From Candidatus Brevifilum fermentans (lineage in GTDB: Bacteria; Chloroflexota; Anaerolineae; Anaerolineales; Villigracilaceae): a stretch of DNA of 46,539 nt. The notes below the pieces were generated by a model. That model did not search any database, was not told the origin of the DNA, and saw only the letters and a program-made list of their open reading frames with translations. This document shows positions 17,759-25,703 of this stretch, in pieces. The first letter of the stretch is position 1; every line of letters begins with the position of its first letter. A program made the position numbers and the translations under genes. The DNA is taken from contig CAMCQT010000025.1 in the NCBI GenBank assembly GCA_945877125.1, positions 1 through 46,539 on the forward strand, written 5' to 3'.

Positions 17759-18892
17759 ATGAAAGTTACGGTCCTTCAAGAAAATCTGGCACGCGGTTTG
17801 AGCATTGTTTCCCGCGCTGTTTCACCGCGCAGTACGCTCCCCGTTCTCTCCAACATTTTGATTGCAAGCGACGAAGGTCGGTTGCGGCTTTCAGCCACCA
17901 ACCTTGAGTTGGGCATCACGTGCTGGATCGCGGCGCGGATTGACGAGGAAGGTTCGACGACCGTGCCTGCGCGGACATTCGCTGATTTGGTGAATACGCT
18001 GCCTGGCGACCAGGTGCAATTGACTCTGGATGCGAAGACGCAAAGTTTGCATATCAAGGGCGGTGCGTCAAACAATGATATTAAATGCATTGACGCGCAG
18101 GAATTCCCGCCTTTGCCTGTTCCTGAAATGGAAGGTGCGGTGCCGCTGAATGTGGTGGATTTCAAAGAGATGATCCATCAGGTGGCGTTTGCGGCCTCGA
18201 CCGATGAATCCCGTCCGGTGCTGATGGGCGTGCTGATGAATGTTGAAAAAGACAATGTGACGATGGTGGCGGCTGACGGCTTCCGCCTTTCTGTCCGCAA
18301 GGCGCAGCTTTCACAGCCTGCTCCGCACCCGTTGAATGTGATTATCCCCGCCCGCGCCTTGAATGAATTGGCGCGTGTGGCTGGCGACAGCGAAGAACCC
18401 ATTTACATGGTGGTTCCAAAAAACCGTGGACAGGTTCTCTTTCGCGTGAAAGATGTGGAAGTGGTTTCGCAGTTGATCGATGGCACGTTCCCCGATTATC
18501 AGCAGATCATTCCGCGCAATTACAAATCGCGCACTTTGGTTTCCACGGCGGCTTTGCTCAAGGCTTGCAAGCAGGCTGAGATCTTCGCCCGCGAAGGCTC
18601 GAACGTGGCGCGCTTTGATATCAAACAATCCAACGGTGATATGCAGCAGAGCGAAGTTGAAATTTCTGCCACATCTGAAGAGACTGGCAAGAACGAAACC
18701 ATCGTCGAAGCCACCGTAGACGGCGGCGGCGTGTTGATCGCGTTTAATGTCAAATTCCTGCGCGAAGCATTGGAAGTTATCAAAACTCCAAACGTGGCTT
18801 TGGAAACATCCGCGGCAAATGCGCCGGGCGTCATCCGACCCGTGGGCGACGATAAATTCCTGCACGTCATCATGCCGATGCACTTGGGATAA
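17759..18892 (+). CDS. dnaN: DNA polymerase III beta subunit (sliding clamp)
   Basis: Ring-shaped clamp that holds DNA polymerase on its template. The 377 residues show the three-domain clamp layout: MKVTVLQENLARGLSIVSRAV, TLPVLSNILI, then FPPLP, DESRPVLMGVLM and DGFRLS, and the C-terminal PVGDDKFLHVIMPM. GAGGG lies 8 nt before the ATG. dnaA and recF, often its neighbours, are absent on both sides. No cluster of DnaA boxes is seen in the 89-bp upstream gap. Confidence 0.96.
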   Translation: MKVTVLQENLARGLSIVSRAVSPRSTLPVLSNILIASDEGRLRLSATNLELGITCWIAARIDEEGSTTVPARTFADLVNTLPGDQVQLTLDAKTQSLHIKGGASNNDIKCIDAQEFPPLPVPEMEGAVPLNVVDFKEMIHQVAFAASTDESRPVLMGVLMNVEKDNVTMVAADGFRLSVRKAQLSQPAPHPLNVIIPARALNELARVAGDSEEPIYMVVPKNRGQVLFRVKDVEVVSQLIDGTFPDYQQIIPRNYKSRTLVSTAALLKACKQAEIFAREGSNVARFDIKQSNGDMQQSEVEISATSEETGKNETIVEATVDGGGVLIAFNVKFLREALEVIKTPNVALETSAANAPGVIRPVGDDKFLHVIMPMHLG

Positions 18893-18894
18893 TG

Positions 18895-18931
18895 GCAAGT
18901 TGCAGGTTGCTAGTTTGAAAGTTGCAGGTTA
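18895..18931. repeat. Degenerate heptamer repeat after dnaN
   Basis: About five 7-bp units resembling AAGTTGC / AGGTTGC / TAGTTTG. The reversed form of the same family appears at 23366-23415. Confidence 0.65.
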
Positions 18932-18936
18932 ATGTG

Positions 18937-18972
18937 AATCCGCTGGACAGCAAAATGTCTGGCGGATTTTTG
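18937..18972 (+). terminator. dnaN terminator
   Basis: AATCCGCTGGACA and TGTCTGGCGGATT pair with two mismatches around a 6-nt loop and end in five T. Confidence 0.75.
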
Positions 18973-18990
18973 TAATAGACCTCTTGATAG

Positions 18991-19057
18991 GTAGGGCGGG
19001 TTTTCAACCCGCCGTTCATCCAATTTCAAAGGGTGTCAGGCTAAAAGCCTGACCTAC
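18991..19057. repeat. Two-hairpin palindromic element
   Basis: Outer GTAGG (18991-18995) and CCTAC (19053-19057) enclose two hairpins. GGCGGG/CCCGCC has a TTTTCAA loop, and GTCAGGC/GCCTGAC has a TAAAA loop. This cross-shaped layout is typical of small mobile palindromic repeats. Confidence 0.7.
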
Positions 19058-19063
19058 GATTGG

Positions 19064-19098
19064 CTTTTTACTTCTCACTTTTTACTTTTTACTTTCCC
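19064..19098. repeat. Five-unit heptamer repeat
   Basis: CTTTTTA, CTTCTCA, CTTTTTA, CTTTTTA and CTTTCCC, strictly 7 bp apart, directly upstream of the next gene's ribosome-binding site. The complementary form occurs at 25600-25620. Confidence 0.75.
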
Positions 19099-19113
19099 CA
19101 AAATAGGTGAACC

Positions 19114-21495
19114 ATGTCCTCCACTCCAAAAGTATCAGTTGACAATGTATTGCGGATTTTTCTTGCAATCAACCAATATCCAATTTTGAGCAAGCGCATC
19201 CATTCGCGAATGCGAAAAGAATTGTACGCGCGCGGAATCATCACGAAGGAAAATCTCGACACCGAAACGCGCAAAAAAGCGATTGAGTCGCAGGTGCGCG
19301 AGGGGCTGCATAATCCGCTGGAGGAAGAGCAGGCAGATGTGTGGGAAACGCGCATTATGCGTATCCGCGATTCGCTGACTGATTTTTACTACGCCTACAA
19401 CCTGCCCTACGATGAATTCGAAAAGCTCGTCCGCCAGTTGTTGACCGAGCACGGCAGCCCCGACACAGATTTCGTCTGGTTCAACCCCGAGCTCGCGCCG
19501 CAGGAAATGCTGTTTGAGCAGGCAGAGATGATCGAATCCATGCCGCCCGAAGAGCGCAAAAAATACGAGGCGCGGTTAAAGGAATTAAAAGTGGTGCTGA
19601 TCCGCACGATGATCAGTGACCAGTTGAAATATATCAAGATCGCGCGTAAATGGTTTACAGTGGCAGATTTGAAGGATGTCCGCGCGCGCAAGATCGGCGG
19701 CGGAAAAGTGGGCGGCAAGGCGGCTGGCATGTTGCTCGCCATGCGCATCATCAAAGAGACCGCGCCCCCCGAGGTTTCTGAGCGGTTCAGGCTTCCTGTT
19801 TCCTACTATCTTGGCTCAGATGTTTACTATAATTTCCTGGCTTTCAATGGACTTATGCATTGGAACGATCAGAAATATAAAACCGATGATGAAATACGCG
19901 CAGAGCATCCCGCGCTGCGTACTGATTTCCAGCAGGGACAATTCCCCGTTGAGATCACAGAAAGCCTTGAACATGTTTTGCAGGAAGCAGGCGATAGACC
20001 GTTGATCGTCCGCTCTTCGAGTTTGCTGGAGGATAACTTCGGCACTTCCTTTGCTGGAAAATATGAAAGCACCTTTCTCCCCAATCAGGGCAGCTATGAC
20101 GAAAAATATCTGGCGCTCACCCGCGCAATCACGTCGATCTACGCCAGCGTGTTGAATCCCGATGCGCTGTTGTACCGTCACCTCAAAGAACTCGCAGATT
20201 ACGATGAGCGCATTGGCATTCTGATTCAATTTGTCGAAGGCGAAAAGCACGGGCGCTATTATTTTCCACACGCGGCGGGAGTCGCTTTCAGCCGCAACAT
20301 GTACCGCTGGTCGCCGCAGATCAACCCTGAGGATGGATTTCTGCGCCTCGTGCTGGGACTCGGCACCCGCGCCGTCGACATGCTCGGCGATGACTACCCG
20401 CGTTTGGTTGCGCTCAGTCATCCGCGGCTGCATTCGTCGTCCGATGTCCGCACCATCAAAAGATATTCCCAGCAAAATGTGGACGTGATCGATATTGAAA
20501 ATAACGCGTTCGTAACCGTCCCCGTCCACGAAGTGCTGGATGCAGATTTCCCGCCGCTGCGTTTTATTGCTCAAGTCCAGGAAGATGGCGACCTGATGCC
20601 GATCCGCTCGCGTCTTGCTTCACCCGAAAAAATGGTGGTCACATTTGATGGATTGCTGTCCCGTGTGCCTTTTGCTGCTTGCATGCGTACCGCGTTGAAA
20701 CTGCTCGAGACCTATTACAAATCTCCAGTGGATACTGAATTTGCATTGGAAATTACTAACCCCGACGATCACCCCCAAGTGCAGATCACGCTTTTGCAAT
20801 GCCGTCCGCAAAGCCATATTCAAGATGGCGCTGAGGTGCAAATCCCTGCTGACCTAAAGGAAGAGGATATTATCTTCTCAACGCAGTTGATGGTTCCGCA
20901 GGGCGCTGTGCAAAATATTCGCTACATTCTTTTCGTTCCATCGGAGGGATATTTCAGTCTCGCCACGCAAGCCGAAAGAACGCAATTGGAGCGCGCCATC
21001 GGTCAACTTAATGCTGCGCTAAAAGATGAAACCTATATCGCAGTGGGTCCTGGTCGTTGGGGAACCTCCACGCCTGATCTTGGTGTGCATGTCACATATA
21101 GCGACATCTACAATTCACACGCTTTGGTTGAGTTGGCGGGCGAGGAAATTGGCGCTTCACCTGAGCCGTCCTTCGGCACACATTTCTTTCAGGATTTAAT
21201 GGAAGCAGATATTTATCCGCTTGGCGTTTTTCTTGACGACGAAAAGACAATTTTCAAACGTGAACTTTTTTACGATACACCCAACCGCCTAAGTGAATTT
21301 ATCTCAGTGGATAATCCGCGTGTGATCAATGCCCTGCATTTGATTGCAGTCAGGGATTATCGCCGTAATCATCATCTCGATTTGATCATGGACGCCCAAA
21401 AGAGTTACGCCGTTGCGTTCCTCGTTGGCGAAGGCGAATCAGAACCCGAGGAATATGATGTTGTGAGAGGTCCTTCACCTTCAAGTTTTGAATAA
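19114..21495 (+). CDS. PEP/pyruvate-binding (PPDK N-terminal) domain protein
   Basis: The 793-residue protein has the ATP-grasp-like nucleotide-binding domain of PEP synthase and pyruvate phosphate dikinase: KIGGGKVGGKAAGM near 193, and VRSSSLLEDNFGTSFAGKYES near 300. It has no phosphohistidine domain and no C-terminal PEP-utilising TIM barrel, so it cannot be a complete PEP synthase. The first 180 residues and the last 250 (with GPGRWGTSTPDLGV) are specific to this group of solitary proteins. Its phosphoryl acceptor is unknown. Start after AGGTGA. Own terminator downstream. Confidence 0.8.
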   Translation: MSSTPKVSVDNVLRIFLAINQYPILSKRIHSRMRKELYARGIITKENLDTETRKKAIESQVREGLHNPLEEEQADVWETRIMRIRDSLTDFYYAYNLPYDEFEKLVRQLLTEHGSPDTDFVWFNPELAPQEMLFEQAEMIESMPPEERKKYEARLKELKVVLIRTMISDQLKYIKIARKWFTVADLKDVRARKIGGGKVGGKAAGMLLAMRIIKETAPPEVSERFRLPVSYYLGSDVYYNFLAFNGLMHWNDQKYKTDDEIRAEHPALRTDFQQGQFPVEITESLEHVLQEAGDRPLIVRSSSLLEDNFGTSFAGKYESTFLPNQGSYDEKYLALTRAITSIYASVLNPDALLYRHLKELADYDERIGILIQFVEGEKHGRYYFPHAAGVAFSRNMYRWSPQINPEDGFLRLVLGLGTRAVDMLGDDYPRLVALSHPRLHSSSDVRTIKRYSQQNVDVIDIENNAFVTVPVHEVLDADFPPLRFIAQVQEDGDLMPIRSRLASPEKMVVTFDGLLSRVPFAACMRTALKLLETYYKSPVDTEFALEITNPDDHPQVQITLLQCRPQSHIQDGAEVQIPADLKEEDIIFSTQLMVPQGAVQNIRYILFVPSEGYFSLATQAERTQLERAIGQLNAALKDETYIAVGPGRWGTSTPDLGVHVTYSDIYNSHALVELAGEEIGASPEPSFGTHFFQDLMEADIYPLGVFLDDEKTIFKRELFYDTPNRLSEFISVDNPRVINALHLIAVRDYRRNHHLDLIMDAQKSYAVAFLVGEGESEPEEYDVVRGPSPSSFE

Positions 21496-21509
21496 AAATT
21501 ATTACGTTT

Positions 21510-21556
21510 AAAAAGTAGGACTGTCTGAGAAAAAAAGACAGTCCTACTTTTTTATA
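21510..21556. terminator. Bidirectional terminator
   Basis: AAAAAGTAGGACTGTCT and its exact complement (21536-21552) flank a 9-nt loop. T runs on both strands serve this gene and the convergent CPBP gene. Confidence 0.9.
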
Positions 21557-21593
21557 ATTTTATACAGAACATTTGTTCTATGTAAAATTTGAA

Positions 21594-22493
21594 TTATTCT
21601 AATGGAAGTTCGACCTGTTTGTTGTTGACTTGCTCCACGACTGGAAGTTGTTTTGTCATTACGAGCCATGCAATGAATAGCCCCATGCCGATCCATGCAA
21701 CTGGAGTTGCTACTGTTCCGCCTAAAGCCATGTTGAATCCAGGTTGAAAAAATATTACGGGCAATCCAGCGACAGCATTGAGGGAACCATGTGCAAGCGC
21801 CACAACCCAGGGACTCTTTGTGTTCAGATACAACCACGAAAGAATTGTTCCAAGCAAAACACAAAAGACGATCATCATAAACATGCCGAGGATTGGGTAC
21901 CCCGGATAGTTAAGTCCCTGAGCAACCGCGGGCGCATGCCACACTCCCCAAATAATACCGCTGACGAGAATCGCTTTCCATTGACCAAGTGGCATAAGAT
22001 GTGAAAGTAAAAATCCGCGCCAGCCCAATTCTTCGCCAAGTGCAAAAAGCATGTTGATGAAAGGCGCGAGCGTGAACGCAAATAAAACTTGAATGACGAT
22101 GATTGCTTCAACAGGGATTGTATCTCCTCCCGCAGCAGAAGCCATTGCATCGTGCATCATCGTGAAATTCAGGTCCAGTTTAGCCATTCCAAAAAGCAGA
22201 GTGAGCAATCCTCCGATGACAGTTAATCCGATTGGTAAAATCCATGCCCATAAGTAAAACCGTTTTGGTCCGAGTGTATTCAACCGCAAACTCTTGAATG
22301 GTTGTTTCATGATGAATACAGTTGTGATGATCGCGGCGATGCCTGGTCCCCACATGGCGATAGCCCATAAGCCTTGCGTCATCAGTTGCTTGTTGGTTGC
22401 CTCCAATTCTCCGAAGAATAGTGGAGCCAAAAACAACGGCCACGAAATTAGAAATGTAATTCCTAAAAACCAAAGTAAAGATTTTCTTTCCAT
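21594..22493 (-). CDS. CPBP family intramembrane metalloprotease (CAAX/ABI)
   Basis: 299 residues with about eight membrane helices. The three family motifs are present: EELGWRGF (EExxxR), WHAP (motif 2 histidine) and AHGSLN (HxxxN). Members cleave membrane proteins or provide bacteriocin self-immunity. AGGAG precedes the ATG. It lies downstream of sdpI on the same strand, and SdpI is itself an immunity-type protein, so the pair with the GntR regulator may be a cell-envelope stress or self-immunity unit (inference). Confidence 0.88.
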   Translation of the reverse strand: MERKSLLWFLGITFLISWPLFLAPLFFGELEATNKQLMTQGLWAIAMWGPGIAAIITTVFIMKQPFKSLRLNTLGPKRFYLWAWILPIGLTVIGGLLTLLFGMAKLDLNFTMMHDAMASAAGGDTIPVEAIIVIQVLFAFTLAPFINMLFALGEELGWRGFLLSHLMPLGQWKAILVSGIIWGVWHAPAVAQGLNYPGYPILGMFMMIVFCVLLGTILSWLYLNTKSPWVVALAHGSLNAVAGLPVIFFQPGFNMALGGTVATPVAWIGMGLFIAWLVMTKQLPVVEQVNNKQVELPLE

Positions 22494-22660
22494 TTTTCTT
22501 TTCTCCTAAATTTTCAACGGCATGGATTTAAATCGTTTTGCGTGCGATACTTCCATTTTCGGGTCTTTTCAGCCGTTTTAGAATCCTTGTATGTTGGCGG
22601 AAACTTACGCGCTACTTTTAACAGAAGCCACTACAGAGGCTGTTTTTCAGGGCTTTTTAC

Positions 22661-22676
22661 TGTTTCACGTGAAACG
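22661..22676. other. parS-like ParB-binding palindrome, site 1
   Basis: TGTTTCACGTGAAACG contains the perfect 14-bp palindrome GTTTCACGTGAAAC (22662-22675) and matches the known parS consensus TGTTNCACGTGAAACA at all but the last position. It lies 1 bp beyond the sdpI stop codon. Binding by ParB is inferred from the match. Confidence 0.7.
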
Positions 22677-22677
22677 T

Positions 22678-23328
22678 TTACGCCTTCGTTTCGGCGCGAT
22701 ACAACACGTACGAATAGACCACGAGAAATAAACTGGACCCGATCAACGGAACGAACATCAGCAAGAACGCGATCATGCCACCAAAAACTCCGCCGATGAT
22801 TGCGAATGCTCCTGACATCACGAACAAGATTGAGCCGAGTTGATGCGTCTTATCCCACACGCTGTCACTCGACAATGTCCACGGGGTGCGAATGCCGATG
22901 AAGAAGTTGCGCTTGGACTTTCTCAGCATAAATCCGATGGCTATGAAAAGCACGCCCATGAATGGCAGCATGGCGGAGCTCATTTTAAAACTCTGGTACC
23001 CAAGACTCCAGGCTAATGTCAGCCCGTGGATGTACAACATGAACGCTACGATCAATATAATGAAGAGGTTGAAACTCTCACGGAATTGTGCGATGTTTGC
23101 CTTGAGCGGGTCAATATTGGGAAGCACCAGGAACAGCACCAACATTCCCATCGTGATCAGCGGCATCAGGTACACCCCCCAGAACTTGGGCATGGTTCCA
23201 TCCACCTCGTCGTTGATATTCCAATGTGAAGCCATTTGATCTGGAAGTTTATTCCACAGAGCCGCTCCTGCCAGCAAAGCCAGTGCAATCATTACAAGGG
23301 TAATTAGGGATGTGTTTTTTGTAGACAT
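22678..23328 (-). CDS. SdpI family membrane protein (DUF1648-SdpI)
   Basis: 216 residues, six or so membrane helices. An N-terminal DUF1648 part (LPDQMASHWNINDEVDG, MPKFWGVYLMP) is followed by the SdpI domain with RNFFIGIRTPWTLSSDSVWDKTH. In Bacillus, SdpI protects against the SdpC killing factor and titrates its repressor. Whether a toxin is involved here is unknown; none is encoded nearby. AAGGAA precedes the ATG. It follows a YtrA-type GntR gene, a common pairing. Two identical 14-bp parS-like palindromes closely bracket the gene. Confidence 0.88.
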   Translation of the reverse strand: MSTKNTSLITLVMIALALLAGAALWNKLPDQMASHWNINDEVDGTMPKFWGVYLMPLITMGMLVLFLVLPNIDPLKANIAQFRESFNLFIILIVAFMLYIHGLTLAWSLGYQSFKMSSAMLPFMGVLFIAIGFMLRKSKRNFFIGIRTPWTLSSDSVWDKTHQLGSILFVMSGAFAIIGGVFGGMIAFLLMFVPLIGSSLFLVVYSYVLYRAETKA

Positions 23329-23349
23329 TTTATTTTCCTTTTGATTTGC

Positions 23350-23363
23350 GTTTCACGTGAAAC
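23350..23363. other. parS-like ParB-binding palindrome, site 2
   Basis: A second perfect GTTTCACGTGAAAC, 8 bp before the AAGGAA ribosome-binding site of sdpI. Flanking bases are C and T rather than T and A, so it fits the parS consensus slightly less well than site 1. Confidence 0.6.
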
Positions 23364-23365
23364 TA

Positions 23366-23415
23366 CTTCGTTTGAAGGTTGCCGGTTTGTAGGTTTTTCT
23401 GCAACTTGTAACCTC
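23366..23415. repeat. Heptamer repeat with mirrored halves
   Basis: Units such as GTTTGAA, GGTTGCC and GGTTTGT are followed by the opposite-strand type (TGCAACTTGTAACCT), giving an imperfect hairpin. Same family as 18895-18931. Confidence 0.55.
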
Positions 23416-23620
23416 TGAACTTTGTATTCTTTCTTTGGTAAACTTCTGCGCCATCAATAGCGTGCCGCCAGAATTTATCGATTCCACGTCAGACGATGGA
23501 ATGATCAACAACGACAAGATGTACCGAAAATCATGTTTCTGCGCTTGGCGGAATGCGCTGGTTGTCTTTCTTGTTTTTGGATCAGCCACTTAAATATTTT
23601 GACATTCTCTTGATTGACAA

Positions 23621-24034
23621 TTATTCTTTGATAGGCGCTTCCTTGTTTAGCTTCAATTTGTCTCTAACCATCTGGCTGACTTCTCGCTCTGAGAAGCCCA
23701 ACCGAAAAGCCTCTGCGATGAATCTCTGTGTGAGCGCCGCTAGTGATTCGTGTCTTAGCTTTTCGCTGACCATTGGTGGTGGCATCTCTGTGATGTAGGT
23801 GCCGCGTCCTTGCTGCGTGGATATGATCCGCGCCTCATTCAATATACGATAAGCACGCGCCACGGTGTTGAAGTTGACGCGTAAATCCGAGGCCAGCGCG
23901 CGCACCGTTGGCAACTGGTCGCCAGGCTTGATGATTTTATTTGCCACCTGGCTCTGTATTTGATTTACGATCTGGGTGTAGATTGGTAGCCCGGAATGAA
24001 AATCCAAGTGCAGGGTGAGTTTTTTCTCCGTCAT
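23621..24034 (-). CDS. GntR family transcriptional regulator, YtrA subfamily
   Basis: 137 residues. The winged helix spans about residues 10-80 (GLPIYTQIVNQIQSQVANKIIKPGDQLPTVRALASDLRVN, NTVARAYRILNEARIISTQQGRGTYI), followed by a short helical tail without a ligand-binding domain, as in YtrA. This group usually represses its own promoter and nearby transport or immunity genes, here probably sdpI and the CPBP protease gene. A direct repeat in the upstream region is a candidate operator. Confidence 0.9.
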   Translation of the reverse strand: MTEKKLTLHLDFHSGLPIYTQIVNQIQSQVANKIIKPGDQLPTVRALASDLRVNFNTVARAYRILNEARIISTQQGRGTYITEMPPPMVSEKLRHESLAALTQRFIAEAFRLGFSEREVSQMVRDKLKLNKEAPIKE

Positions 24035-24047
24035 AGATCATCCTTTT

Positions 24048-24079
24048 ATTGTACTAATTGTATCATTGTAATAATTGTA
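24048..24079 (-). promoter_or_regulatory. Direct-repeat operator/promoter of the GntR gene
   Basis: ATTGTACTAATTGTA (24048-24062) and ATTGTAATAATTGTA (24065-24079) are 17 bp apart and differ at one position. On the minus strand they supply TACAAT -10-like hexamers, so a bound regulator would block transcription of its own gene. Confidence 0.55.
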
Positions 24080-24124
24080 GTCTTTAAGCAGACTTTGTCA
24101 AGACGCTTGTCTGCGCACGCCACA

Positions 24125-24150
24125 AAACAGAACAAAAATTCTGTTATACT
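24125..24150 (+). promoter_or_regulatory. radA promoter region with palindrome
   Basis: TATACT (24145-24150) is a good -10. AACAGAA and TTCTGTT, split by 6 nt, overlap its upstream side. The palindrome could be an operator, possibly for a DNA-damage repressor, but no LexA consensus can be claimed. Confidence 0.4.
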
Positions 24151-24194
24151 TTGAGCGAATAATCAATCCCATATCTTTTACTGCGAGAAATAAA

Positions 24195-25586
24195 ATGGCA
24201 AAAACACACACTCGTTATGTCTGTCAGCAATGTGGACGCATTGTCGCTTCTTACATGGGCAAATGCCCGCAATGCTCTGCGTTTAATAGCATGGTGGAAG
24301 AAGTCATTCACGAAGAACCCGTCAACAAGGGTCCGGCAAATGTTCGGGGTCTGAGCGGCCGCTCGCAGCCGCGTCCCATTAACGAGGTCGGGGGTGATGC
24401 GGAGGATCGAGTCCATTTGCCGATTGGTGAATTTTCGCGCGTCCTCGGCGGCGGAATTGTGCTGGGTTCAATCGTCTTGATCGGCGGCGACCCAGGCATT
24501 GGCAAATCTACATTGATGCTGCAAATGGCAATGGAAATGGCCAATACACAGCGGGTGTTGTACGTATCGGGCGAAGAGTCTGAGCGGCAGATCAAGATGC
24601 GTGCTGTGCGTTTATTGAACGACAAAAAAGAATTGCCGAAGAATCTTTTGCTGGTGACGGAAACAAATCTTGAAGTGATCCTGAATCACGTCAACGAATT
24701 AAAACCTGACCTGTTGATTGTGGACTCGATCCAGACGGTTTATTTATCTGCGTTGGATTCGTCGGCGGGGTCGGTTTCGCAGGTGCGCGAGTGCGCGTCA
24801 CATCTGCGTGAGTTGGCGAAATCCAGCGGAGTTTCTGTTTTCCTGATCGGGCATGTGACCAAGGAAGGCGCGATTGCAGGCCCGCGGGTGTTGGAACATA
24901 TTGTGGATACAGTTTTGTATCTTGAAGGCGATCGGTTTCAGGCCTATCGTTTGCTGCGTTCTGTGAAAAATCGTTTTGGAGCAACTGCCGAAGTGGGCGT
25001 GTTTGAAATGCGCGAGGGCGGACTTGTGGAAGTGACCAATCCATCAGAAGCATTTCTTGCGGAGCGGTTGGTCAATGCGGCGGGTTCAACCATTGCTGTG
25101 ACCATGGAAGGCACGCGTCCCATCCTCGTTGAAATTCAGGGATTAACTTCCCCGACCCAATTTGGAAATGCGCGCCGCACACCGAATGGCATTGACTTCA
25201 ATCGTTTGTTATTGATCTCGGCTGTATTGACTCGCCGCGTTGGATTAAAACTTTCAGAGCAGGATGTCTTCGTCAACGTGGTGGGCGGGATTCAAATTGA
25301 CGAACCCGCCGCTGATCTTGCGATTGCGGCCGCGATTGCCTCTTCGTGGAAGGATGTTCCTGTGCGCGCCGAAGCCGTGTTGATCGGCGAGATCGGTTTG
25401 GCGGGTGAGTTGCGTATGCCGGGACAAATGGTGGCGCGTTTGCGTGAGGCGCAAAAACTGGGATTCAAAGTTGCGATTGTGCCAAAAGCCATTCGTCAGG
25501 GCGAGCCGTATCCAAAGGGAATTGAGATCATTGAAGTCAGGTCTTTGGATCAGGCTTTGAGCGCGGCGCTGAAGAAAGAAAAGTGA
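24195..25586 (+). CDS. radA: DNA repair protein RadA
   Basis: Helicase-like ATPase that processes recombination intermediates with RecA. 463 residues: a four-cysteine zinc finger (C10, C13, C24, C27), a RecA-type ATPase with Walker A GDPGIGKST near residue 97, the RadA-specific KNRFG motif near 258, and a C-terminal Lon-like domain with GGIQIDEPAADLAIAAAIAS and IGEIGLAGELR. Divergent from the GntR gene. No strong ribosome-binding site is seen before the ATG. Confidence 0.97.
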   Translation: MAKTHTRYVCQQCGRIVASYMGKCPQCSAFNSMVEEVIHEEPVNKGPANVRGLSGRSQPRPINEVGGDAEDRVHLPIGEFSRVLGGGIVLGSIVLIGGDPGIGKSTLMLQMAMEMANTQRVLYVSGEESERQIKMRAVRLLNDKKELPKNLLLVTETNLEVILNHVNELKPDLLIVDSIQTVYLSALDSSAGSVSQVRECASHLRELAKSSGVSVFLIGHVTKEGAIAGPRVLEHIVDTVLYLEGDRFQAYRLLRSVKNRFGATAEVGVFEMREGGLVEVTNPSEAFLAERLVNAAGSTIAVTMEGTRPILVEIQGLTSPTQFGNARRTPNGIDFNRLLLISAVLTRRVGLKLSEQDVFVNVVGGIQIDEPAADLAIAAAIASSWKDVPVRAEAVLIGEIGLAGELRMPGQMVARLREAQKLGFKVAIVPKAIRQGEPYPKGIEIIEVRSLDQALSAALKKEK

Positions 25587-25599
25587 GATGCAAAACAGG

Positions 25600-25620
25600 G
25601 TAAAAGTGAGAAGTGAAATT
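25600..25620. repeat. Short heptamer repeat after radA
   Basis: GTAAAAG, TGAGAAG and TGAAATT, the complementary-strand form of the family at 19064-19098. Confidence 0.45.
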
Positions 25621-25652
25621 CCGCCTTCGTAGAGATGAAGGAGGATTTTTTT
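25619..25652 (+). terminator. radA terminator
   Basis: TTCCGCCTTC pairs with GAAGGAGGAT around an 8-nt loop, followed by seven T. Confidence 0.75.
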
Positions 25653-25703
25653 GCAACCATTCCTTCCTTGGCCACGTATGTTTGCCAGAAGGAGAATTTT
25701 AAA

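Larger units (their letters stand above)
23329..23620. other. Gap between GntR gene and sdpI
   Basis: About 290 bp holding parS-like site 2 and a heptamer repeat. A GTG-initiated frame of 78 codons (23353-23589, minus) exists but ends inside the palindrome and its last third is repeat-encoded; I do not accept it as a gene. The part at 23420-23590 could be a decayed coding remnant. Confidence 0.4.

Noticed and set aside
23353-23589. 78-codon minus-strand frame between the GntR gene and sdpI
   Set aside because: GTG start, no ribosome-binding site, last third encoded by a heptamer repeat and the stop lies within the parS-like palindrome.
25635-25703. Earlier start for the toast-rack lipoprotein
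   Set aside because: These codons lie in the radA terminator, and the signal peptide and ribosome-binding site fit the ATG at 25704.
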